Positions 1 to 6,353 of a stretch of 6,360 bases of DNA are shown here, piece after piece; position 1 is the first letter of the stretch; each line of letters starts with the position of its first letter. A model generated the notes under the pieces. The model was given only the letters and a program-made list of their open reading frames with translations. It was not told where the DNA came from and ran no database searches. Position numbers and translations under genes: made by a program. This stretch comes from Flavobacteriales bacterium (GTDB lineage Bacteria > Bacteroidota > Bacteroidia > Flavobacteriales > UA16): positions 1 through 6,360 of the forward strand of contig JABISU010000150.1 in NCBI GenBank assembly GCA_018700255.1, in the 5' to 3' direction.

Positions 1-1
1 G

Positions 2-1243
2 TTTATCAGCCTTATACAGGTTAAGTGGTTAATCACATCATTGGACTTACAAAAGAAGATTTTTGACCAAAGTGTTGAGCAGTTATTAAATACAGTTTCT
101 CATTGGATCTTAGTTGAAGCCGATTTCGCATCTCTCGAAATTAATCATGAAAGTGAGGATAAAGAAGATCAGCTTATCGTTGATGGTCTGCAGCATCAAT
201 CCAGAGCCATCTTACAAAGAATGGCAATACTTCCAATGGATTCGCTTTTCGCGCTTTCTTTAAATGAGCATGGAATCGAAACAAGTGTCGTTTTCGGGGC
301 GTTTGACAGATATGGTCAACCTGCCTATCTGGACGAGCGAAGCGAAGTTTATCGCGATGAGCTTGTTGAAAAAGGATACTCAGTAGGTCTTGGCCCGCTT
401 CAATTACGCGTGTACTTCCCTGATTTAGGGCGTCATCTCATAAAATCTATAGTAGGAGCTTTTGTGCTGTCTGGGGTGATGCTCTTGTTCATTGCAATAG
501 GCTTGGCTTACGTGATGCGTTCCGTCATAAAATCTAAGAAATTAGTTAGAATACGGCGAGAGTTAATGAATAACCTCACACACGAATTAAAAACCCCTAT
601 CTCAACAATAGGACTTGCTAGTGAAGCGTTAGGTGATTCCGATTTAAAACTTAATGAAGAGCAAAAGAACTATTATATTTCAATGATACGAGGCGAAAAC
701 AAAAGGCTTGGAGTTCTTGTAGAAAAGGTGCTTCAGGCCAGTCTATCAGATTCAAAGTCTCTCAAGCTTTACCCTGTTGAGCTAAACATTCACGATGTCA
801 TAAAGGATGTTGTGCGAAATGTCGCTATGCAAGTGCGAAAGCAAGGTGGGAAAATTGAGCTCTTCCTTAAAGCTACGAATCCTATAATTCGTGCTGATAA
901 AATTCATCTAACCAACGTTATTTTCAATCTCTTAGACAACGCCATTAAGTACTCTCCAGATGGAGCTCAGATTGAAATTATATCTAACCAAACCGAAGAT
1001 GGCGTCGAGTTGCTAGTGAAAGATAACGGGGTGGGAATTCCTAAGGAATACATTGGCAAGGTATTTGAAAGATTGTTTCGAGTCCCTACTGGAAACGTAC
1101 ACGATGTAAAAGGGTTTGGTCTAGGTCTAAGTTACGTGAAAACTGTAATTGAAAGACATGGCGGGGGTATTTATGTCGAAAGCGAGGTTGATAAAGGAAG
1201 TACATTCGTTGTAAAATTAAAATTTGATTCTAAAGTAAAATGA
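2..1243 (+). CDS. Sensor histidine kinase, two-component system (RprX-like), 5' end cut off by the window edge
   Basis: This is a membrane histidine kinase that should autophosphorylate on His and pass the phosphate to the regulator encoded next. The frame is open from base 2, and the 13 codons before the TTG at 41 read FISLIQVKWLITS, the end of a first transmembrane helix. The true start therefore lies outside the window, and 413 residues are visible. Counting from the TTG at 41 as residue 1, there is a roughly 110-residue extracytoplasmic region (about 20-132), a second membrane helix (about 134-160), then the H-box NNLTHELKTP with His181. The catalytic domain has an N-box (NLLDNAIKYS, 296-305), G1 box (DNGVGIP, 328-334), F-box (FERLFR, 342-347) and G2 box (GFGLGLS, 358-364), so all ATP-binding motifs are present. 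About 20 residues separate helix 2 from the H-box, so no HAMP or PAS domain fits. The sensed signal is unknown. The stop overlaps the next start (ATGA). Confidence 0.93.
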   Translation, partial: FISLIQVKWLITSLDLQKKIFDQSVEQLLNTVSHWILVEADFASLEINHESEDKEDQLIVDGLQHQSRAILQRMAILPMDSLFALSLNEHGIETSVVFGAFDRYGQPAYLDERSEVYRDELVEKGYSVGLGPLQLRVYFPDLGRHLIKSIVGAFVLSGVMLLFIAIGLAYVMRSVIKSKKLVRIRRELMNNLTHELKTPISTIGLASEALGDSDLKLNEEQKNYYISMIRGENKRLGVLVEKVLQASLSDSKSLKLYPVELNIHDVIKDVVRNVAMQVRKQGGKIELFLKATNPIIRADKIHLTNVIFNLLDNAIKYSPDGAQIEIISNQTEDGVELLVKDNGVGIPKEYIGKVFERLFRVPTGNVHDVKGFGLGLSYVKTVIERHGGGIYVESEVDKGSTFVVKLKFDSKVK

Positions 1244-1944
1244 GCACATCACCTATACGAGTCCTACTTTGTGAGGACGATCCTAATCTAGGTAAATTAC
1301 TTTCCGATTACCTCAAAGCGAAAGGATACGAAACGACATGGGCGCAAGATGGCGTTGAGGGAGTCAAACAATTTCACAGAGGAACATTCGATTTCATCAT
1401 CCTAGATGTCATGATGCCCCGAAAAGATGGCTTCGAGGTGGCCACTGAAATCCGGCACGAAAGCAAGCATATACCTATCTTATTTCTCTCAGCAAGAGGA
1501 CAGAAAGAAGACACTCTTGAAGGTTTTAAAGTTGGGGCTGACGACTACATGACTAAGCCGTTTTCAATGGAAGAGCTTCTTGTAAGGGTTCAGGCTATTT
1601 TAAGAAGGACAGCGGCTCTGCCTCAGGCGGGAGAAGAGGTAACAAAATACAAGGTTGGAAAGTTTGATTTCGACTACAATATCCAGCAATTAAATCTTGA
1701 TGGTGAGACATCTCGACTGACTACGAAAGAGAATGAACTTCTGTTTTTACTCGTTAGAAAACGCAATGACTTGCTAGAGAGAAACCATGCGCTTGCTGCA
1801 ATTTGGGGTGATGCCAATTACTTTAATGGAAGAAGCATGGATGTTTACATTGCAAAGCTTCGCAAACACTTAAAAGAAGATGAGAGGATTGAAATACTAA
1901 ACATTCATGGCAAAGGCTTTAAACTCATAGCTCCTGAGGGATAA
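1240..1944 (+). CDS. OmpR/PhoB-family response regulator (RprY-like)
   Basis: This cytoplasmic transcription factor of 234 residues is presumably phosphorylated by the upstream kinase. The receiver domain (about 6-123) has the acidic pocket E12-D13-D14, the phospho-acceptor Asp56 in DVMMP, the switch Ser84 in LFLSA, and Lys106 in TKP. All the catalytic residues are intact. A winged-helix DNA-binding domain follows (about 135-231), with the usual helix RSMDVYIAKLRKHL (198-211) and the C-terminal hairpin IHGKGFKL. The start ATG overlaps the kinase TGA by four bases, which indicates translational coupling and a matched pair. Kinase-before-regulator order and the CEDDPNLG...MMPRKDGF pattern resemble Bacteroides RprY, but orthology was not tested. 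The regulon is unknown. prs lies downstream but has its own promoter candidate. Confidence 0.95.
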   Translation: MSTSPIRVLLCEDDPNLGKLLSDYLKAKGYETTWAQDGVEGVKQFHRGTFDFIILDVMMPRKDGFEVATEIRHESKHIPILFLSARGQKEDTLEGFKVGADDYMTKPFSMEELLVRVQAILRRTAALPQAGEEVTKYKVGKFDFDYNIQQLNLDGETSRLTTKENELLFLLVRKRNDLLERNHALAAIWGDANYFNGRSMDVYIAKLRKHLKEDERIEILNIHGKGFKLIAPEG

Positions 1945-1962
1945 TTAGAACCTACTTATCCG

Positions 1963-1970
1963 TATATTTG
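1963..1970 (+). promoter_or_regulatory. Candidate Bacteroidota -7 promoter element for the prs operon
   Basis: TATATTTG fits the Bacteroidota housekeeping -7 consensus TAnnTTTG exactly. It lies 30 bases before the prs ATG, in the 56-base gap after the response regulator stop. It is the only match on the + strand in the window. Transcription would be expected to begin near 1976-1978, giving a leader of about 25 bases. The -33 element is weak: the nearest TTG-like triplet is TTA at 1945-1947, with a spacing of only 15. The call rests on the -7 box and its position. Confidence 0.6.
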
Positions 1971-2000
1971 CGCCCCCTAAACAGGTCTCTCGTGTCAGAT

Positions 2001-2933
2001 ATGATTAAAATACTTGCAGGTACTGAATCTTTGGATTTCGGAAAACGTCTAGCCAAAGCTTACGGTTCTGAACTTATTGATTCAAAGACAACAAGGTTTT
2101 CTGATGGTGAATTCGCCGTAAGTATTGAGGAAACTGTACGCGGAAAAGTGGTTGTTATTGTTCAATCGACATCTCCACCTTCTGACAATCTTTTCGAACT
2201 TCTTCTGTTAATAGACGCAGCTAAAAGAGCTAGCGCCAAGCGTATTATAGCTGTAATGCCGTATTACGGTATGGCGCGTCAAGATAGAAAAGATAAGCCA
2301 AGGGTTGCTATTGGAGCCAAGCTCGTAGCGAACATGCTTATGGCAGCCGGTGTTGATCGCGTTATCACAATGGATCTCCACGCTGATCAAATCCAAGGTT
2401 TCTTCGAAGTTCCAGTGGACCACCTATACGGATCAACCATTTTCCTTAAACACATTAAGGATCACTTAGACATCTCGAACATTTGCATCGCAACACCCGA
2501 CACAGGGGGTACAAAGCGTGCAAACTCATACGCACAGAGATTGGGGGTTGATATGGCTATTTGTTACAAGCAAAGAAAAGCGGCAAACGAGGTGGCGGAA
2601 ATGACTGTAATCGGAGATGTTAAAGGAAAAGACGTAATTATCGTTGACGATATGTGTGACACTGCCGGCACTCTTACTAAGGCTGCGGGACTTATGATGA
2701 AGCACGGTGCGCTATCTGTCCGCGCAATTTGTACTCACGCTGTCCTTAGCGGCCCAGCTTACAAACGAATTCAAGATAGCGTCCTAACAGAGTTAATCGT
2801 CACAGACACCATTCCTCTTAAGAAAGGTGCTCAAACAGAAAAAATTAAGGTCCTGCCCGTGCACGATCTATTTGCTCAGGTACTCACATGCCTAATGAGC
2901 AACGAAAGTATTAGTACACATTTTATTATTTAA
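2001..2933 (+). CDS. prs: Ribose-phosphate pyrophosphokinase (PRPP synthetase)
   Basis: Prs makes 5-phosphoribosyl-1-pyrophosphate from ribose 5-phosphate and ATP, feeding purine, pyrimidine, His, Trp and NAD synthesis in the cytoplasm. From the ATG at 2001 the protein is 310 residues, a normal length for the family. Visible motifs are FSDGEF (33-38), the ATP-binding loop YYGMARQDRKDKPR (88-101), the metal and ATP segment DLHADQIQGFF (125-135), the flexible-loop region with K190 and R192, and the PRPP-binding signature VIIVDDMCDTAGTL (212-225). All are intact. I chose the ATG at 2001 because the family begins close to the ILAG strand. An in-frame TTG at 1968 would add 11 codons but lies inside the -7 promoter element, and a GTG at 1992 is possible but less likely. 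No Shine-Dalgarno sequence is seen. It is the first gene of a likely prs-rplY-pth operon. Confidence 0.97.
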   Translation: MIKILAGTESLDFGKRLAKAYGSELIDSKTTRFSDGEFAVSIEETVRGKVVVIVQSTSPPSDNLFELLLLIDAAKRASAKRIIAVMPYYGMARQDRKDKPRVAIGAKLVANMLMAAGVDRVITMDLHADQIQGFFEVPVDHLYGSTIFLKHIKDHLDISNICIATPDTGGTKRANSYAQRLGVDMAICYKQRKAANEVAEMTVIGDVKGKDVIIVDDMCDTAGTLTKAAGLMMKHGALSVRAICTHAVLSGPAYKRIQDSVLTELIVTDTIPLKKGAQTEKIKVLPVHDLFAQVLTCLMSNESISTHFII

Positions 2934-2943
2934 ATAGAAAATT

Positions 2944-3669
2944 ATGAAAATTGCATCATTGAGCGGTTCTTCTAGAAAGAACGTAGGAAAGAAAGGTGCT
3001 TCTGCATTACGCGCTGCGAATCAAGTCCCAGGTGTTCTTTACGGAGGTAAAACCCAAACACACTTTGCAGTGGATGAGGTTAAACTGAGCAAACTCGTTA
3101 TCAATCCTGACGTATTTGCAGTAGATCTTGATATTGACGGCACCTCTATAAAGTGCATCATTCAAGAAGTACAGTTTCACCCAGTAACAGATAGGATCGT
3201 TCACATCGACCTTCTAGAGATACTTGATGGAAAAGAGATTAAGGTCAACCTTCCGCTTATTTCTGAAGGAAAAGCTAAAGGTGTGATAAACGGTGGGCGC
3301 ATGGTAACTCTTTTTCGTCGTGTTCCTGTTCAAGGTCTTTTCGAAAACCTTCCTGATGCACTAACCGCTGATGTAAGCCCTCTTAAGATAGGAGACAATC
3401 TTCGTGTAAGTGATTTGAGTGTAGAGGGGTGCCGTATCCTTTTAAACGAGTCTGTTCTTCTATTTTCTTGTAAGGTTACTCGTGCTGCTCTGTCAGAAGA
3501 AGAACTAGAAGGAGAAGAAGGAGAAGGAGAAGAAGGAGAAGAAGGAGAAGGAGGAGAAGGAGGAGAAGAAGGAGGAGAAGGAGGAGAAGGAGGAGAAGGA
3601 AAAGGAAAAGGAGAGGGAGAAGATGGTTCTTCTAAGGAAGGTGAAAAATCTGAGGGTGGAAAAGAATAA
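2944..3669 (+). CDS. rplY: Ribosomal protein bL25, long (Ctc/TL5) form with Gly/Glu-rich C-terminal tail
   Basis: This protein binds 5S rRNA in the large ribosomal subunit. The long, Ctc-type form has two domains. Residues 1 to about 92 are the L25 5S-binding domain, with the typical start (SGSSRKNVGKKGASALRAA, then QVPGVLYGG at 27-35). Residues about 97-180 are the TL5 beta domain (KVNLPLISEGKAKGV and following). Residues 184-241 form a low-complexity tail, chiefly Glu and Gly and then Lys/Gly. From E189 to E226 every codon is GAA, GGA, AAA or GAG. Acidic tails occur on Bacteroidota bL25, but this one looks long and unusually repetitive, so 241 residues is above the length I would expect for this form. 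The gene starts 10 bases after prs behind an A-rich leader (atagaaaatt), without a Shine-Dalgarno sequence. The ends are not in doubt. Confidence 0.95.
   Translation: MKIASLSGSSRKNVGKKGASALRAANQVPGVLYGGKTQTHFAVDEVKLSKLVINPDVFAVDLDIDGTSIKCIIQEVQFHPVTDRIVHIDLLEILDGKEIKVNLPLISEGKAKGVINGGRMVTLFRRVPVQGLFENLPDALTADVSPLKIGDNLRVSDLSVEGCRILLNESVLLFSCKVTRAALSEEELEGEEGEGEEGEEGEGGEGGEEGGEGGEGGEGKGKGEGEDGSSKEGEKSEGGKE
3507..3623 (+). repeat. 117-base homopurine tract with GGA/GAA tandem repeats inside rplY
   Basis: Every base on the + strand from 3507 to 3623 is A or G. Between 3550 and 3597 the 9-base unit GGAGGAGAA occurs five times, interrupted only by one extra GAA at 3568-3570. Flanking stretches are looser GGA/GAA and AAA/GGA mixtures. 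The unit length is a multiple of three, so gain or loss of copies would keep rplY in frame and only change the length of the Gly/Glu tail. It carries five GGAGG motifs, starting at 3550, 3559, 3571, 3580 and 3589. Confidence 0.95.
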
Positions 3670-3674
3670 TTAAG

Positions 3675-4241
3675 ATGAAATATCTCATTATCGGTCTAGG
3701 TAATCCCGGAGCGGAATATGAGGATACTCGACATAATATCGGGTTTAGAGTGGTGGACACCATCGCTGATGCGCACGGAGGTGTTTTTTCCTCCGAACGT
3801 CATGGCACGGTGTCCACTGTTCATTTTAAGAGCAGAACACTAATTCTGCTAAAGCCATCAACTTTTATGAATTTAAGTGGTAAGGCGGTAAGATATTGGA
3901 TGGAATCCGAGAAAATACCTATTGAAAGAATTCTCATAATCGCAGATGATTTAAACCTTCCTTTTGAAAAAATCAGACTGAGAGGGAAAGGAAGCGACGG
4001 TGGTCACAATGGACTAAAGGATATTCAATCAGTTTTAGGTTCTACTGTTTATCCAAGATTAAGAGTAGGAATAGGGGACAAGTTCAACATTGGTCACCAA
4101 ATAAATCATGTTCTTGGAGAGTGGACTAAAGAAGAGGGGCTCATTTTACAAGAAATTAGCGTTCGTTCTCAAAAAGCTGTTGAGAGCTTCTGTACTATTG
4201 GACTTGAAAGGTCTATGAATGCATACAATACGGATAAATAA
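3675..4241 (+). CDS. pth: Peptidyl-tRNA hydrolase (bacterial Pth type)
   Basis: Pth cuts the ester bond of peptidyl-tRNAs that fall off the ribosome, recycling tRNA in the cytoplasm. The protein is 188 residues, normal for the family. It begins MKYLIIGLGNPG and keeps the active-site set: Asn10, catalytic His20 (in DTRHNIGF), Asn66 (STFMNLSG, 62-69), the acidic pair in ADDLNLP (90-96; Asp91 or Asp92 assisting catalysis), and Asn112 in GGHNGLKD. It lies 5 bases after rplY, the third gene of the likely operon. Translation probably relies on reinitiation or a short A-rich leader, as no Shine-Dalgarno sequence is visible. Its stop is 5 bases from the convergent nadD stop. Codons 27-48 contain a nested inverted repeat, listed separately. 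Confidence 0.97.
   Translation: MKYLIIGLGNPGAEYEDTRHNIGFRVVDTIADAHGGVFSSERHGTVSTVHFKSRTLILLKPSTFMNLSGKAVRYWMESEKIPIERILIIADDLNLPFEKIRLRGKGSDGGHNGLKDIQSVLGSTVYPRLRVGIGDKFNIGHQINHVLGEWTKEEGLILQEISVRSQKAVESFCTIGLERSMNAYNTDK
3753..3817 (+). repeat. Nested inverted repeat (possible RNA hairpin) within pth
   Basis: The outer arms are a perfect 9-base inverted pair, GTGGACACC (3753-3761) and GGTGTCCAC (3809-3817). Inside lies a perfect 6-base stem, CGGAGG (3776-3781) and CCTCCG (3790-3795), closing an 8-base loop TGTTTTTT. A few further pairs (such as 3772-3773 with 3798-3799) could extend the inner stem. It lies 78 bases after the pth start codon. The T-run is in the loop and not after the stem, so it is not an intrinsic terminator for pth. 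Any function is unknown and it may be chance. Confidence 0.5.
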
Positions 4242-4246
4242 GGCAG

Positions 4247-4888
4247 CTATTCTATCTCGTAAAGGTGGTTGTTACCAATATATGAAATAACTGTATCTGA
4301 CAGTAAATATTGTACGTCCTGCTTTTCTAAAATTGCTTCTCTTATATAGGTTGAGGAGATCGCAATCATAGGAGCTTCAGTGAATATAACTGCTTTAGTG
4401 GAGCCAAGCCGCAAAGGATTATCCTTTTTCGAGGCCTTTTTTAGCTGCAAACCACTCAATTTAGACAACCTTCTCGGATAAACAAGTAATCTATGGTTTT
4501 CATGAATTGACTTATAATTCTTCCATCTATGAAGGTTCTCATAGTTGTCCTCACCTAAAATTACTGAGAAATTTACTTCTGGGAATTTATCCCTTAGGTG
4601 CTTCAAAGTGTCCGCAGTGTAGCTAGGTCGTTCTAACTTGAACTCGATATCAGAAGAAAATATATATGGATTATCAGCAATAGCAAGTTTTACCATCTGA
4701 AGCCTATGTTCCTCTGGAATCATCTCGTCTGACAGTTTGAAAGGACTCGTGGGGGTGACAACTATCCAAACTTGGTCTAGCCCTCCCCTACTTACCATGT
4801 GATTAGCAATAACAAGGTGGCCTAAGTGAATAGGATTGAAGGACCCGAAGTAAAGACCCACCTTACCTTTATTTGTTCTTCCCGTCAT
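4247..4888 (-). CDS. nadD: Nicotinate-nucleotide adenylyltransferase
   Basis: NadD adenylylates nicotinate mononucleotide with ATP to give deamido-NAD in the cytoplasm, the penultimate step of NAD synthesis. The 213-residue protein has the nucleotidyltransferase signature GSFNPIHLGH (15-24, GxFxPxHxGH), RPSYTADTL (87-95), the LGEDNYENLHRWKNY segment (111-125) typical of Bacteroidota NadD, and the second ATP motif ISSTYIRE (177-184). All are intact. The start ATG (4888-4886) overlaps the gmk TGA by four bases, which supports translational coupling and this start, although about 9 residues precede the first conserved strand. It is last in the yicC-gmk-nadD operon and converges on pth. Its substrate nicotinate mononucleotide is itself made from PRPP, the product of prs across the gap. 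Confidence 0.95.
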   Translation of the reverse strand: MTGRTNKGKVGLYFGSFNPIHLGHLVIANHMVSRGGLDQVWIVVTPTSPFKLSDEMIPEEHRLQMVKLAIADNPYIFSSDIEFKLERPSYTADTLKHLRDKFPEVNFSVILGEDNYENLHRWKNYKSIHENHRLLVYPRRLSKLSGLQLKKASKKDNPLRLGSTKAVIFTEAPMIAISSTYIREAILEKQDVQYLLSDTVISYIGNNHLYEIE

Positions 4889-5478
4889 GGCTTTAAAAAT
4901 TCAACTACTATATTTATAATTGTTAAAATTGCCTTCTGTAAATCATCATTTACAAGTTTTACATCAAAAGACTCAGCCAACTTCATTTCAGTATCTGCCT
5001 TAGCTAACCTGCGCACTATATTTTCCTCTGATTCTGTACCTCTACCTCTTAGTCTTTGTTCGAGTATCTCCATAGATGGGGGTGTTACAAAAACAGAAAT
5101 TGCTGACGTGCCAAATACTTTTTTCAAGGCAAGTCCCCCCATAACATCCACATCAAAAACTGGATTAATACCCTCAGACCACATTCTTTCTACCTCAGAC
5201 TTGAGGGTTCCATAGCAAACCCCAGGATAAACCTCTTCCCATTCAATAAAATCACCGTTTTTAACTCTAGAATGAAATTCCTTATGAGTTAAATAATAAT
5301 AAGCCTCTCCTTCTTTCTCATCACCTCGTGGTGGTCTCGTAGTAGCGCTGATACTAAATCCGAGCGACAGCATGGAAGAATCCATTAATCCCTTAACCAT
5401 AGTGGTTTTACCCGCTCCTGAAGGCGCGGAGAAAATAATTGCTTTGCCATTTCCTTTAGGTGCTAATCCTGTGGGCAT
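4885..5478 (-). CDS. gmk: Guanylate kinase
   Basis: Gmk transfers phosphate from ATP to GMP or dGMP in the cytoplasm, an essential step to GTP and dGTP. The protein is 197 residues. It shows a P-loop SAPSGAGKTT (17-26, Lys24), the GMP-binding segment SISATTRPPRGDEKEG (42-57), EWEEVYPGVCYGT (79-91), the DVDVMGG strand (109-115, matching the family DxxGG pattern), and the lid RLRGRGTESEE (142-152) with its arginines. The N-terminus MPTGLAPKGNGK is about 10 residues longer than I would expect for the family, but no later in-frame Met precedes the P-loop strand. The ATG is 2 bases after the yicC stop, so the start fits an operon. The end overlaps nadD by four bases. Confidence 0.97.
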   Translation of the reverse strand: MPTGLAPKGNGKAIIFSAPSGAGKTTMVKGLMDSSMLSLGFSISATTRPPRGDEKEGEAYYYLTHKEFHSRVKNGDFIEWEEVYPGVCYGTLKSEVERMWSEGINPVFDVDVMGGLALKKVFGTSAISVFVTPPSMEILEQRLRGRGTESEENIVRRLAKADTEMKLAESFDVKLVNDDLQKAILTIINIVVEFLKP

Positions 5479-5480
5479 CT

Positions 5481-6353
5481 TTAGAGTACGTTTAAAACTT
5501 GTTCTTTAATTTTCTCAAGCTCGTCCTTCATTCTCACCACAAGTCTTTGAATCTCCGCATCGTTTGCCTTTGAACCTAAGGTGTTTATTTCCCTTCCTAT
5601 TTCTTGAGCAATAAATCCAAACTTCTTTCCCTGTCCCACCCCATTCTTCAATACCTCTTCAAAATGCTCACAGTGAGCGGCAAGTCTCGATCTCTCTTCA
5701 GCAACATCCGTTTTCTCAATATAAAATAGCACCTCCTGCTCAAATCTATTCTCATCAATTTTAGATCTGTCAACTACTTCTTCAAGATTTGTCTTAATCC
5801 GTGTTCGTATTCGTTTTAATCGAGCATCTAAAAATGGGTCGAGATTCTTTGATTCTTCGCTGATAATAGATATCCCCACCTTAAAATCCTTTTCTATTGA
5901 GGCTCCTTCTACCTCTCTAAAGTTGTCAAATGCATCGAGTGCTTCTCCGACTATTTCCTCTACTTTAGACCAAACATCTTCATCTAACTCTTCCCTTGGG
6001 TGTTGAAGGGCATCAGGCATTTTAATCGCTATCGCGAGAAGATCATCCTCCTTTTGGCCTGATTCTATAGCAATTTTTTTAAGTTGCGAAATATACGATT
6101 TAACAAGCTCAGTATTTATCTCATGCTTGGACTCCGAAGGGTCTGTTTCATAGCTAAGGAAAAAATCACATTTTCCTCTAATTACTCTCGATCGCAAAAG
6201 TTTTCTAAGTTGCATTTCTTTCTCTCTGAAAACCGCAGGAATCCTAGCATTTAAGTCAAATTGCTTGCTGTTGAGTGAACGTATTTCTACTGAATACTTG
6301 CGGTTTGTGACAACTCCCTCAGCCTTTCCGTAACCTGTCATAGATCGAATCAT
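5481..6353 (-). CDS. yicC: YicC family endoribonuclease
   Basis: The protein is 290 residues, matching the family. It begins MIRSMTGYGKAEG, the hallmark YicC start, which fixes the ATG at 6353-6351. The N-terminal YicC domain covers about residues 2-155, including SLNSKQFDLNARIP (26-39) and the RSRVIRGKCDFF strand. A charged helical linker follows, with NRFEQEV...EKTDVAEERSRLAAH (202-227). The C-terminal DUF1732 domain has FIAQEIGREINTLGSKAND (247-265) and ends in a helix closing KEQVLNVL, like the KEQIQN-type end of relatives. In E. coli YicC has been linked to RNA cleavage, including turnover of a small RNA. Its role in Bacteroidota is not established. It is the first gene of yicC-gmk-nadD, and only 7 bases upstream are in the window, so the operon promoter is not visible. 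Confidence 0.95.
   Translation of the reverse strand: MIRSMTGYGKAEGVVTNRKYSVEIRSLNSKQFDLNARIPAVFREKEMQLRKLLRSRVIRGKCDFFLSYETDPSESKHEINTELVKSYISQLKKIAIESGQKEDDLLAIAIKMPDALQHPREELDEDVWSKVEEIVGEALDAFDNFREVEGASIEKDFKVGISIISEESKNLDPFLDARLKRIRTRIKTNLEEVVDRSKIDENRFEQEVLFYIEKTDVAEERSRLAAHCEHFEEVLKNGVGQGKKFGFIAQEIGREINTLGSKANDAEIQRLVVRMKDELEKIKEQVLNVL

Noticed and set aside
41..43. TTG as the start codon of the histidine kinase
   Set aside because: The frame is open to the left edge and the 13 preceding codons encode the end of a hydrophobic helix expected in this kinase type, so the gene begins outside the window.
2208..2423. Open frame of 71 codons on the - strand
   Set aside because: It lies wholly inside prs on the opposite strand, in its most conserved region, and resembles no protein I know.
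3007..3204. Open frame of 65 codons on the - strand
   Set aside because: It is antisense to the 5S rRNA-binding domain of rplY and has no promoter or domain support.
3508..3621. GGA/GAA repeats as a CRISPR-like or satellite element
   Set aside because: The repeats are 9 bases or shorter, have no spacers, and are read in frame as the tail of rplY.
4266..4277. TGGT-TGTT-ACCA hairpin near the pth/nadD junction as a terminator
   Set aside because: The stem is only four pairs, has no following T-run on either strand, and lies within the nadD coding sequence.
4826..5215. Open frame of 129 codons on the + strand
   Set aside because: It runs antisense to the well-supported gmk and nadD genes, shows no recognisable domain, and has a Ser/Thr-rich composition expected of an antisense shadow.
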